From Smittium culicis (lineage: Eukaryota > Kickxellomycota > Harpellomycetes > Harpellales > Legeriomycetaceae), in the NCBI GenBank assembly GCA_001970855.1, contig LSSN01000800.1, positions 1 through 27,686 of the forward strand: DNA of 27,686 nt, in the 5' to 3' direction. Below the pieces are notes generated by a model that was not told the origin of the DNA, ran no database searches, and saw only the letters and a list, made by a program, of their open reading frames with translations. Below, piece by piece: positions 1-10,600 of this stretch; positions within the stretch are counted from its first letter, which is position 1; every line of letters starts with the position of its first letter. A program made the translations under genes and the position numbers.

Positions 1-1150
1 CCGTCATCAGTTCCTTGGCGTTTATGTGCATCTTCGCCTCGGATTGTGTCCATGATCCTGAGTATGTTTGATGTCCTACCACAATCCCCCACGCTGAATC
101 GCTGGAGTCGGTGAAGATCTCCAATTCCGGGGTCTCTGGCAAGAACGAGAGACCGTTCCATGATTTAAGCTGGTTCTTCCAGAATAATAGGTTCTGGATG
201 GCTGGGTTCGTCAGATTCACTGTCGAAGTCCATGATTTCAATGTCGACAGAGAGTAGTTCTTGAGCTCCAGGAGTCGTTGAAGCATTATGCGGCCAGGTA
301 GGAAATCGATTGACATTGCTTGAGCTTTCCCAATAAAGCTCGCATAGAAATCTCAATGTCGTCTGGCCAGCATTCAGAATTTTGCTGGCCTCGCGTCGAA
401 GGTCCCGGATCTTGGTTGTCGGTACCTTCAGCGTCATTTCCCGGGTGTTTATTACCATCCCCAGATGTGTGATAGATTGGGATGGGGTCGTAGACGATTT
501 CTCGTCGTTGATCTTGAATCCCAGCTCCCGGAGCTTGGAGTATATCCTGTGTGTGATTTTCGCACACGCCTCTTTGGATTCTGCCATGATTAGTAGGTCG
601 TCCAAATATGCTGAGATTCGCATTCCTTGGGACCTGTCCCATTGTAAGACTGGGCGAAGAATCTTGGTGAAAACCAACGAGCTCAGTGATAACCCGAATG
701 GTAGGACCCGAAACTGGAAACAGCGACCATTCCAATGAAAGCGTAGGTACTTCCGACACTGTTTGAATACCAGAAAATGCATAAATGCATCCTGTAGGTC
801 GAGAGACGCCAAATAATCTTTTCTGCGGACCATGCGGCAGATGGACGACAGGGTCTCCATCATGAAGTTCTGCTCCTCCACATGTTGGTTGAGCTTGCGG
901 AGGTCTAAGACTGGTCTGAGGCCTCCAGTCTTTTTCGGGATCGTTAATAGCTGGCTGTAGAAGCCTGGATCCTTGGGCTGATATCTCCTCGATGGCTTTC
1001 TTGGCTAGGAGTGATGCCACTTCGTCCGTCAAAACTTTTCTGGCCTTCTGTCTCAATTTCATCTTGTACCGATGCGGATGGGGCGTCAAAAGTGGAATTT
1101 GAGGGCGACTCACTTGGAGTGGACCCGAAGGGCACCTTTTGAAATGGGAG

Positions 1151-1233
1151 CCGCTCCGGAATCGAGGTCGTCTCCGGCGAAAATTCGACTTTCGGCCGAA
1201 TTTTCGTATCGGACGACCTCGATCCCGGAGCGG
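1151..1233. repeat. Imperfect inverted repeat, 37-nt arms, 9-nt loop
   Basis: The left arm 1151-1187 matches the reverse complement of the right arm 1197-1233 at 31 of 37 positions. There is a perfect 9-bp outer block, one mismatch, a perfect 12-bp block, five mismatches in a row, and a perfect 10-bp inner block. The loop is 1188-1196. It lies in the linker between gag and the conserved RT core, just upstream (in the sense of transcription) of the first major frame change. Confidence 0.9.
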
Positions 1234-1340
1234 GAGAGTGGGGGTTCTTGAAGGGGATTCTGAATCCCCTCTCTACTATGTTCCGAACCCATCGGCTGTC
1301 CGTTAGTCTGGACCATGCCGATTTGAACATAGCAAGGCGT

Positions 1341-1380
1341 CCCCCTACTGGGGGGCTGTTTTGGGTCTCTACTGAGACCC
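1341..1380 (-). repeat. Two adjacent hairpins sharing a TACT loop at the gag/RT overlap
   Basis: On the plus strand the first hairpin is ccccc-tact-ggggg at about 1341-1354, and the second is gggtctc-tact-gagaccc at 1363-1380 (perfect 7-bp stem). In the transcribed minus strand both loops read AGTA. The gag stop codon (TAG, 1371-1369) overlaps the loop of the 7-bp hairpin, inside the 28-nt overlap between gag and the RT N-terminal frame. Confidence 0.8.
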
Positions 1381-2190
1381 CCTCCCGCGGCCACAACCCC
1401 TTCCGCGAAAACTTGACTGGCGGTCGGATGTCCTGTTGCTTGGATTGGCTTCAGCGGTAGTTGCAGCGTTGGTGCTCTGCGCCGTAGCAGTGTTGCAGCT
1501 GATCGAATTCTTGTTAGAGCTCTGCTGGCGCTTGCGAAAGGGCTGGACACTTTGATGCTTCGCTGTTGGTTTCTTGACAATGAGAGCGTCCAACGCCTCT
1601 TGATCCATCAGTGGTTTGGTATCTGGTTCGACGAGCTGTGTAGGTTTGCCTGGAAGTTCGAGCCCCTTATGTAGGTTATCTAACCTAGTTTGGGTAACTG
1701 TAGCGGCTACGTCCGATAGTAGGGCTCTCATAGTTCTCGCAAACATGACCTCGGGATCCTCAGAGGTGTCGAGTCCAGGGTTGTCCTGGATTCTTCGGTG
1801 GACAAAGTAGTCAATGGGTCTTGTTGCTTGATCAAGAGCTACTTGAATTCTATATAGGGCTGTGTCAGCCTTCTTCACTGCAGTTGATGCTGAGTCGTTC
1901 AGTGGAGGAGGGTTGTAGTTCATAGAACTAGTCCTTGGGCAAGAATGTATTGCAATCTTGCGTTCTTTTTCTGTTAGCGGCGAGCGGAAGAAGTCTTCTT
2001 CAATCTATGGGAGAGCCTCCATGAGTTCTGGATAAACTGCTAAGTCGGTTATCTGAATTCTTGTGGAAATAAACGGATCCTCAGGCTCTGCGTTTTGTTG
2101 CCTTTCACGCAAGAGTTGCTTGACCATTTCGGTTAGCTCGTTAAACTGTTCCTGATTCACTAGAATTTGACTGATAGCTTCTTGATTCAT
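1369..2190 (-). pseudogene. gag-like ORF of the DIRS-like element, one in-frame stop
   Basis: The frame opens with ATG at 2190 (MNQEAISQILVNQEQ) and would run to the TAG at 1371-1369, about 273 codons, but a TAG at 2007-2005 breaks it after 61 codons. The frame stays open across the 27 codons after that stop (IEEDFFRSPLTEKERK) and continues through the MNYNPPPLND segment, so the two pieces are clearly one ancestral gene. Mid-protein it has a helical region (LYRIQVALDQATRPIDYF) of the kind seen in DIRS-type gag proteins, and it ends in an Arg/Gly-rich tail (FRGRGCGRGRGSQ) plausible for nucleic-acid binding. No CCHC knuckle is present. The terminal stop overlaps the RT N-terminal frame by 28 nt. 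Function as a nucleocapsid-like protein is inferred from position and composition. Confidence 0.7.
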
Positions 2191-3099
2191 TTTAAAAGTT
2201 TAAATATCTTTAATTAAAATTTTGATAATCTTTATAGCTGGTAGAGTACCTTTGCGAAAGAAAAGATGATAAGGATATCACTACTGCGTACTTACAGTTT
2301 ATTCCATAAAATTTTTTAGTTCATTTTATTTACTTTAATTTTATTGGCTTTAGATTTTCGTTTTAGTTTTATCCAATAAGATGATAACACTTAATATGTC
2401 TCCTCTCTGATGTATAATCTTTTGAAAAATACTCTGCCATCTATATGTCGGAGTAATCCCAATACTCCACCTCGAACTTTAAAATTTGGTTTTAGGGATT
2501 TTTTCTTCGGTTCAGTTCAAATTTTATTTTCTTTGTTTGTTACTTATAAGATATAAACAACCATGTTTTGGCTGTTTTGAATGATTTTTATTTTATAGGC
2601 TATCAAAAAAACTCAATAACTTTTCATTTTGGATGGAAATTTTGCTTTTTATATAGCTCATTTCTTCTACACTAATTATAAGAATAGCACTATTTTTTTC
2701 TTCTAGAGATAAATATAATTAATAGAATAAAAAGGATAATAAATTTTTTGAATAAAAAGGAAGGGAAAATATAGATGTGAATATATAATAATAAATTTGA
2801 CTAATCATCAACATTCACAAATAGAAGATAGTATTCCCTATAAAAACTCACATTAGTATTAAAGCTCTTTGCAATAAAACTAGGTTAATCATCTCTTTGA
2901 TTATAATAATGGTTCTTTAATGAGATAATTTCTTTGTTTTAGCGCTTTTTAATCTCCGCTAAGACAATTACAGATTTAAAACCTTAAATTTCTTTAATTT
3001 TATTAGAAATATATTCGAATTATCCAAACTGAGGAAGCGAGATATAACAAAACATGTACCAATTAGTCTTTGACCAGTTTGAGGAGCTGACAGACGTGA
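2191..3099. other. AT-rich intergenic DNA, no gene seen
   Basis: This follows the GC-rich element directly. It should include any left-over 5' non-coding or terminal sequence of the DIRS-like element (perhaps to about 2290), but no terminal repeat or target duplication could be picked out by eye. The rest is runs of A and T with no frame longer than a few dozen codons and no recognisable RNA gene. Confidence 0.6.
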
Positions 3100-3470
3100 A
3101 GGGAAAAAATTCTCCATGAAAAGAGGCTTGGATCACAATCAGATAGTGAATACTTCATTACTAGGACACCGCTGACTGACTTGACTGCCTACTCAAAACT
3201 TATAGAAGTCGATCCTTCAATTAAATACGACTACCTCTGCACTCCACTGACCAAATACAAAGTTAAAGAGGGAATAAAATTATTTTTTATAAAAAATCTG
3301 GTGAAATAACAGCCATTGTCTATAAATGATTTAGCTTCTTCCGCGGTAAAGAAATCCGAAATGTGATAATAGAGATAAAAGTGGCTAAGCACAGCTACAA
3401 GATAAATTTATTGCTATTGTCGTCATATCGTCGATCTATAATTTATAATGTATCAGGGGTAATATATAAA
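3100..3470 (+). pseudogene. Possible decayed coding fragment of unknown origin
   Basis: A frame is open from 3100 to the TAA at 3307-3309 (69 codons; it reads SDSEYFITRTPLTDL and later IKYDYLCTPLTKYKVKEG). Another frame carries on from about 3285 (SGEITAIVYK, then a TGA at 3327, then FSFFRGKEIRNVIIEIKV) to the TAG at 3471. The two overlap around a run of T and A where a single-base slip would join them, and local GC is higher than in the surroundings. I do not recognise the protein. It could be an old transposon ORF, a gene fragment or chance. Confidence 0.3.
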
Positions 3471-3473
3471 TAG

Positions 3474-4734
3474 TTCCTGAACCATTCACACAGAAATAAA
3501 AAGATATAGAAGAAATTAATAAAAGCAATAATAAAAAATATATATAAAAGATAGAAAAGCATATATAAAAAAAGCATCAAGTAAAGAGAATAGGCTTTTT
3601 TCACCTTATATTTTCCCCTCATTCCTTAACTTAAAGCATTCATTTAGTTATTTTTATTTTTATATTTTCAAGCTATTAGTTACTCAATAGAATTATAATA
3701 GGTTTACACATTAATAAGTTTTTTTATACAAATAAAAAGAATGATAGTTAACAAGCTTATTTATTTTTTTATACTAAACGAATATTAAGAGAAATATAAG
3801 TCAAAGTTATCAAATATATTTTAACTAATTCAAAAATACAAGCTCAAAAGTTTTTATGAATTTTGATTTATCTCCTAAATTCGGTGTCCTTCATTTCCTT
3901 AAATTTTTTGCTTTTTATACCTTTTCTTTTTTTTTATTTGTTTTTTCTTATATATCTTTTTGTATTTTCCTTTATTTTTATTCTATTTTGATATTTTCAG
4001 TATTCGGTTACTTCGAATTTCTCCATATTAAGTAAAATCTTTAATTTTTTTTCATCAAGCGTTCATTTATATCTATAAATTTTTAACAGAAATATGATTT
4101 TATGTTAATAATAAATATATGGTAATCTTATTTGGATTACCTAAAATATTTACTACAATATCATAATTTAGTTATATTTTAATAAAGAAGTGACATACTA
4201 CTTACTCGATTATTGGTTAATACATTAATTTGATTAAGTACACAATTAAGTACATATGAATACACAGAGTACCGACACTATGATTATCGAAGAATAAAAG
4301 TGAACTTTTGAGAACCGGTGAATGCCCATGAAAAATTTTTGAAAGCACAAAAATATCTCTACTTTCCGAACTTTCAGAAACTGCTGCTCAAAGGATATTG
4401 GGAAATCTACATAAAATAACGAGTCTTCCTGGTATATCGGAACAGCTTGTCTATTGTTATGGCTAACTTTCTTCTGTTATAATGGTATGTAAAAAGGACT
4501 AACGTGGATCTTATTCACAGCGTTTGTCAACTATTTTATTTCGCAAATGGGTTTATTTAGATAATAGGTCACTAAAAATAATAGTAAAGAAAAGATCCCC
4601 TTCACTGGATGCGTTCCTCGGTTCCTTTATATCTTTCCGTCTATTTCCATTTACTATTATCTTATTAATAGATTCATTGATGACTCATGTAATCTTCGTT
4701 ATTTCTTTTATTATTAATTATGATTTATAAGCGC
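3474..4734. other. AT-rich intergenic DNA with one possible coding scrap
   Basis: Mostly A/T runs. At 4341-4463 a 41-codon open stretch (ESTKISLLSELSETAAQRIL, ending at the TAA at 4464) has a more protein-like composition than its surroundings. A second frame over the same bases is also open, so coding is not established. A 68-codon frame at 4524-4730 has no recognisable content. No RNA gene was seen. Confidence 0.5.
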
Positions 4735-4781
4735 GTGCACTATCAGCCAATGGCTGATAGTGCACACCTCTATAATTCTAG
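4735..4781 (+). mobile_element. Candidate Helitron-like 3' terminus: palindromic hairpin, 12-nt spacer, CTAG
   Basis: Bases 4735-4765 form a near-perfect palindrome: two 15-nt arms (gtgcactatcagcca and its reverse complement) around a single central A. Twelve nucleotides after it comes CTAG (4778-4781), followed by T. Helitrons characteristically end in CTRR preceded by a hairpin 10-12 nt upstream and insert between A and T, so spacing, orientation and flanking base agree. The 1-nt loop is unusual, no Rep/helicase gene is present, and I could not locate a matching 5' end starting with TC. A simple palindrome or the tip of another element remains possible. Confidence 0.35.
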
Positions 4782-4782
4782 T

Positions 4783-7594
4783 TAGTAATAAACGGTTATA
4801 ACACTATCCTGATAAAAAGCTTCAATGGAACGTGGAAGATTCTTCGCATAGATTTAGAACAAAAACGCAAGTTCTTTCATAAGATATAGAAGTACGTTAC
4901 ACAGAATGATAATAGTAGTGTGGAAGCTAATTCTAGCCATCCATTATTTGTCGAGTTTCCAAATGAAAGCAAACAAGGCTAATCAATTATCTGATCAGAC
5001 ATGGTTTCCCAATAGGGTTTTCATCCGAATCTAGATAAGATTTTTGTTAGCTCAAATAGCATCAAACAATATAGGGGATAATTTATACCTATCTAGATTA
5101 CTAATTACCATTAAATATAGATACTATATCTTCTTTTCAAAAAGAGGTAGATATTGAATTACAAAATAATCTTTATTAGCACTTAACTTACTTATACTAT
5201 TAGACATTATCTAAATCCCCTACTAACTTATTTTAATACACCTACATTAATTAAATAAACAAAAACTATACCAAATTGGAAAATTATTAGTAGAATACCA
5301 ATAAAACTGTGTCTTTTTTGTAAGTGTTTTATTTGATAAAAAATTACTGAATATTATTAAAACTTTAAAAACTAAAAAGGAGTTGTTTTTTCTTGTGTTT
5401 GGTAATGCGTTTCCCTTTTCATAGTGAATTTTAACTATCTTTTAATTCTTCTTAGTTAGCAGAGCTAACTGTTAACTGAGCTAAAAATTACACCTAGGTA
5501 ATTTAAACTACAATATATAATATAATATAACAAATAAGCAAGCTTGAATATACGGTGCATGATTATTCATGCAGAGGTATTTCGCTTTAATACTTAATTT
5601 ATTTAATATCCTCGCCACGATTATGCCAATTAGAGTCAAGTAACATTACATGAATTGAATTATTATCATTATTGTAAATTTTCATATTCACAGTTCTCCA
5701 TAGTACATGACATCTTTTGTAATTTAAAATCCAACTCGGGATCGTGGAAATCATCACCCATAAAATAACTATGAAAGCCATCGATATGGTTTCAGATTTA
5801 ATAAAAATTTCAGTTTTGCTAACTATGTTTCTATTGGTAGGTAAGGTAATTTCAGGCTCCAAAAACGGAAAATCATCACTGGTAGAGATCAAAATCCGAG
5901 TTTTTATGCTCTTAAAATCTATGATGTGCTATTAAATCGCATGAAATATGTAATTCTGCTATGAAAATTTTCATTTTCAACGAATTAAATAGAAAACGTA
6001 AACACTGTTATTATTATTTTCAGCAAATATTTTCAGATTAAAAGACAAGCAAAAAAATTAAGTGCCGTAATACCCTAAAAACAGGATATTAACTTAAAAC
6101 CTGAAATTTACTGTGAAAAAAAGCTATAAATTTTCATGGGGCTCACGTTCAAGACAGCACTGCTAATTCGTGTTGGAAATCTGGCAGAATCTGAAAATTT
6201 TCAGTTTCTTGAGGAGCTATTTTCTGCTCTTCACTTTTCCTCAATTGTGTCAGAACCTGACAGCTAGGTATTATTAAGTATTTATTTTTATATTTGTTTA
6301 TTTGAAATAGTTATCGAGTGAAGATATTTTATTGCTAAAGATTCTTTTTTCAATAAAATCTCTGACTATATATACTTTTTCAAAAGTTATCAAAATACAA
6401 TAAAATTCTATGAAATATTTTTCAAATACTAAAAATACTATAAAGAATATTCTAGAATAAAATCATAAATGATTACCAATCATACTATTAGTAATGATAA
6501 TGGAATTTGCGCAGTAAAAGTAATTTTTACTACACGTGTTCAAATTACCTAATCACGAGCGCAAATCAAAACATAAATTTATTTCCCAAAATGGACTTTG
6601 GGAATATTGCGCAGTAACTTGTAATTTTATAGAACACGTATATCAAATTACATAATGACATGATAAATCATGACAAATTGATATATAACTGACCATAAAT
6701 AAGATTCGATATTGGGTTCAATCAGATTTTTTATCCGAAATGTGGCTTACTGCTAAACTGTACTAGATTTTTTTTGCTACTAATTTCATTATAGCAACAA
6801 GTATACATCGTATATATTATTATATTTAGGTAATAGATCATGGGTATTACGATTGTCGATTTTATCACTAAATTGAAACATCAATGCCACCCAATTACTC
6901 GATTTCGTCAAATTAATAGGCACTCAGATGCGAAAATATTCATAAATAATACCTTTTAAGTGTATTACAGAGGATATACAGCCTTTCTATTTGTAAAGAT
7001 ATGTAAAAAATAGTTGTGTTATAGCATATAGATTTCTAAGAAATTTGAAAGAATATTCTATAGTGACTAATAATATCGGCTATCACGAGGTTATAGTATT
7101 ACCTAACTTGATCTATATTACCTCTAGTGAAAATTAATATGAAATCTATTTTAAAATTAATATTATGATAATCGAGATATTTAGGGTTCAGATAAAAATT
7201 ATTTTTTCCGAGATATTATACGAATTATATCCTACCTAAAATTTCCTTTTAACTTTCTCTAAGGAACATAAATTTAACTCAATATAGTTCTATAAATTCA
7301 ATATTAATAATTTTTAATATGTTAAATGCAAGTTGTTTATTTATTTTTTAATTTTCGAATATCTTGTATATTGAAAATGTAAGTTCTAAAGCTTATGTTG
7401 AATGATTAGCAAAGCTTATTTATTGATTAGTTATCCAATGGTATATATTTTATGTTTTCAGCGTATAAAAAAACCTTTTCAATGTAAAATTTATAATAAA
7501 AACCAATATAAAAGGTATGTAAAGTAGATATTATTATTTATAACATATATGTAATTATATCTGTATTAAAATACTAATAAAAGTCTGAATCAAA
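4783..7594. other. AT-rich intergenic DNA with scattered coding-like scraps
   Basis: There is no recognisable gene. Coding-like scraps are 4803-4982 (plus, open except for one TAG at 4887-4889), a 97-codon frame on the minus strand at 5892-5599 with one hydrophobic stretch (MAFIVILWVMIST), and a 43-codon ATG frame at 6136-6267 (plus) within a locally GC-richer patch. None matches a family I know. A diverged direct repeat is listed separately. The last part, toward 7594, is very AT-rich and borders the 3' end of the LINE. Confidence 0.5.
6501..6654. repeat. Diverged direct repeat, two units 100 bp apart
   Basis: The unit at about 6502-6555 (ggaatttgcgcagtaa near its start; then acacgtgttcaaattac, later ctaatcacg) recurs at about 6601-6654 (ggaatattgcgcagtaa; then acacgtatatcaaattac, later ataatgaca). 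Order and spacing of the shared blocks are conserved, indicating an old local duplication or two copies of a short repeat. Confidence 0.6.
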
Positions 7595-7669
7595 TAATTT
7601 TATAATTTTTATAATTTTTTTTATTTTATTAATAAAAAGTAATAGATGTTATCTATATAATCAATTAAA

Positions 7670-10600
7670 TTAATAATAGACGGGCGTTAGGGAAATTTTA
7701 CAACTATTGTTAAAGTTAACTTTTCCGCCTGGCTCAATAGAAAGCCAAAAAGTTTTAATTTTGTTCCAGGTGTCTCTTTTCTTGAGGAATTTAGATTCTC
7801 TGATAATTTATTCTTTTATGTCGTTTTTCCAGCTAAGGAAAATACCTTTTTCTGGCAATATAGTGTTTTCTAACGCAGCTTCGGTTTTGTCCCTGTAGAT
7901 TTTCAATATGGCTAGGGCATACAGAATCTCTATTTAGGTTATTTGAATTTTACTGACTCTATAAAATCAAATATTATGTCCACCTTCATTCTACTGGTTA
8001 ACTCAGTATCTAATATAGATTTATCGTTTATAAACTGGAAAATTAGCTTCCAAAATTCGTTGATTCTTCTGCAACTAAAATAAATATGTATTTTATTTTA
8101 TTTTCTTGATTTACATACTTTACATTCCTGTGAGTGGTCAAATTGAACTTTATTCCATATTCTTAATTTCTCTCCGGTGATTAGCGCATTATGAAAGAAC
8201 AAGTATAAGTGGATGGTAATTTTGGGTTCTAGGTCAATTTTATGAATTTAAAGCCAATTGAAAATTGGTTCTATGCTAGTTGTTTTACCAATAGTATCCC
8301 ATTTCGGCTGAACTATCAACTCTTCTATATTTTAAGTCTATAATTTTCTGACAGTACGTTTTTTCCATTTATCTATTGGTTGATTTTTAATTTTAAAGTT
8401 TTCTGAGTGTATGTTAAACGAGTCGAAGAATTCTTTATCGAACCATTCATGCTTCTGAGTTTAGTCTATATTAATTATTATTGGCTTGTTGTAAATATTG
8501 ATTATATATATATATATATATATTCCGAGTCATCATCCCAGATTAAATCGCAATTTGCTATGAATTCCCCAAAGCTATTTACTTTATTTTTAAGTAACCA
8601 CGATTGGTCTTTCTTAGTCAGGTTAATGTTGAGTATTTTGTTTAATTTGCTTGTACCTAGCATTTTTATTTTTTTGTATGGTCAATTTGATATGTCAGAT
8701 TCGTCTATTTCGTATATGTCGTTTGATAATTTTATCGCTTCTCTCCACATTGGTGGAAATTGGTTGATATTTTTTCTTTTTGTTTTTGTAGCCAATAAAT
8801 CAAGATAATTTTCATTTTCTGTGTACTTATTGGAGATAAATCGAAGGTTATTTAACGCTGATTCTCTTCAAATACATTTCTTATTTCCAATCAGATCATT
8901 ATAACATTTCATAAAGAGGGTTTTTGATCATGCTTCTACGTTTAATAGGCCAATGACACCATTTTTTTACCCAATTCAATAGTATCTAATTTGATATGAG
9001 CTTTTTTATTGCTCCAAATAAACTTATTTAATTTTTTTTTAGCCGATGATATAAAGTCTTTATCAAAAGGTACTATGTGTGCAGCGAACCATAATTTTGA
9101 AAGTAGAAAAGCGTTTGCCATTAAAACTTTCCCTTTAAGCGATATTTTCATGTTATTCCAGCTTTTTATTTTTTTTGTGATGTTGTTTAATAGGGCTTCT
9201 TGGTTTTCTTTAAAAGCAATCCCTGACGAGTTAAAAAGTATACCTAGATATTTAAATGTCTCATTTGGTGGTATACACTTGCTATCTAGCCAGTTATCTG
9301 CTGGGGTGCCAATTTTTATATGTTTTGTTTTTTCCACGTTAATATTAGCATTTGAAGCTAGCGAATGGAGCTTAAGCGCTCCATTTATTATTTCTTCTTC
9401 AGCGCGGTTATTAATTCCTATTAACAATTCGTCAGTGTATGATAGGATTTTGAATCCTTTATTCGCTATTTGGATTCCTGAAATCTTTTTTTTAATCAAT
9501 ACCATTGATGTTTCTATTATAAAATTATTTGGTAGAGGTGGTAATGGTTCTTCTTGTTTTAGTCCTTGTTTGATATTAATTGGTTCGATTATTTCACCTT
9601 TAATAATAATTGATGTTTTTAATTATTTCTATGAACGATTGGCAAATTCCGAATTTTTCAAGGCATATGAATAAATAGTCGCAGTCAACTCTGCCATTTG
9701 CTTTTTCTTTGTACAATAATAGCATATATCCGTTTGTAATTTCTGGCCTCATTTTACTGTTTTCGAATAAGAAGTTATCTTAGTGGATATTATCAAAAAT
9801 GCTTCTTTTATTTTTTTACGAAGCCTGATTGGTTATCATTTAATTGTTTTCTGATGGATTTTTGTAACCTATCCGTAAGAGTTTTAGTATAGATTTTTTC
9901 ATCAGTATTTGATAGAGTTATTGGCCTATAATTTTAAAAAATTTGATTGATTGCCTTTTTTTGGAATGAGGGATATTAATGATCCGCCTATGTATTGTTC
10001 CGTTTACTCATTTCAATTTTATTATTGAAAATGTTTTTCAAGTGCTTGGCTATTGTTTGTTTATATTTTTTGTAAAATTAAAACGAGAAGCCATCTGGTC
10101 CTGGTGACTTATTTTTGGGTGATCTATCAATTGATATCTCTATTTCATCTATTTCATCTATTTCTATATCCTTATCTAATTCAAGAACCTCTATTGGTGC
10201 TAACCTTTTTTAAATATATTAAGTTAGATTAATTTGGCTATTGACGCAGGTTACACCTTTACTAAAAAGATTTGAGTAAAATGCATGACGTATTTCGTTA
10301 ATCTCTAACTCATCAGTCATCAGTTCATTATTTTTGTTATATAAATTGTCTATTTTTTTCTTTTTTTTTAATTTCCCAAAGAAATACTTGTTTGATTTTT
10401 CGCCTTTTTCTGCAAAACTAGCTCATGAGCGGATAATTAACCTATCCAGCTGCTTGTTTTTTATCTTTTTTATCTTGTTTTCATTAAAGAGTATTTCTTG
10501 GTTGTAACGCTGAATTTCTGCAGGGCTAGCATTTGCCCTTTTTATTAGTGCGTTGTATGTTTTATTTTTTATTTGTAGTGAATCAATTTGAGCGTTTCTA

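Larger units (their letters stand above)
1..1396 (-). pseudogene. DIRS-like reverse transcriptase-RNase H, frameshifted relic (partial)
   Basis: Conserved pieces fall in order but in different frames. The first, about 1396-1115, holds VGGRLAMFKSAW and the WVRNIVERGFRIPF segment. The second, about 1113-990, holds KVLTDEVASLLAKKAIEEI. The third, about 1002-350, holds YSQLLTIPKKTGG, RPVLDLRKLNQHV, SLDLQDAFMHF (motif A Asp), LPFGLSLSSLVFTKIL and YLDDLLIM (catalytic YxDD intact), plus LGMVINTREM. The fourth, about 350-1, holds FIGKAQAMSIDFLPGR and the RNase H start IFTDSSDSAWGIVV with HINAKEL near base 10. The third frame runs on to a stop at 167-165, but in unrelated sequence. At least three frame changes (near 1110, 990 and 350) separate pieces that are otherwise well preserved, so the loss looks recent. 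The protein would copy element RNA into DNA; the catalytic aspartates of RT are still encoded. Confidence 0.85.
1..2190 (-). mobile_element. DIRS/Ngaro-like retrotransposon relic, 5' part (gag, RT, start of RNase H)
   Basis: Reading right to left, the segment carries a gag-like ORF (2190-1369), a reverse transcriptase spread over three frames (about 1396-165) and the first part of an RNase H domain running off the window at base 1. The RT type (YLDD box, LPFGLS, IPKKTGGLRPVLDLRKLN, GGRLAMF near the N-terminus) matches the DIRS/Ngaro tyrosine-recombinase retrotransposons rather than LINEs. The recombinase expected downstream would lie outside the window, so assignment to DIRS rather than another RT-RNase H element rests on RT style alone. 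GC content is visibly about 45-55%, against roughly 25-30% to the right, and the change is abrupt near 2190-2220. No terminal repeat could be identified. One stop codon and several frame changes make this copy inactive as it stands. Confidence 0.85.

Noticed and set aside
382..738. Plus-strand 118-codon frame
   Set aside because: Antisense shadow of the reverse transcriptase; the RT motifs on the other strand are unambiguous.
1110..1580. Minus-strand 156-codon frame over the gag/RT junction
   Set aside because: Low-complexity out-of-frame translation of the gag C-terminus and RT linker; the other two frames carry the recognisable sequence.
4524..4730. 68-codon plus-strand frame next to the palindrome
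   Set aside because: Ile/Phe/Leu-rich, begins at a non-ATG triplet, and has no motif; expected by chance in AT-rich DNA.
5599..5892. 97-codon minus-strand frame with a hydrophobic segment as a small membrane protein
   Set aside because: No family resemblance, and AT-rich DNA readily yields hydrophobic frames; mentioned only within the intergenic entry.
8407..8808. 133-codon plus-strand frame
   Set aside because: Antisense to the LINE ORF2 3' half and containing the (TA)n tract.
9009..9674. 221-codon plus-strand frame
   Set aside because: Exact antisense of the LINE reverse transcriptase, whose motifs are on the minus strand.
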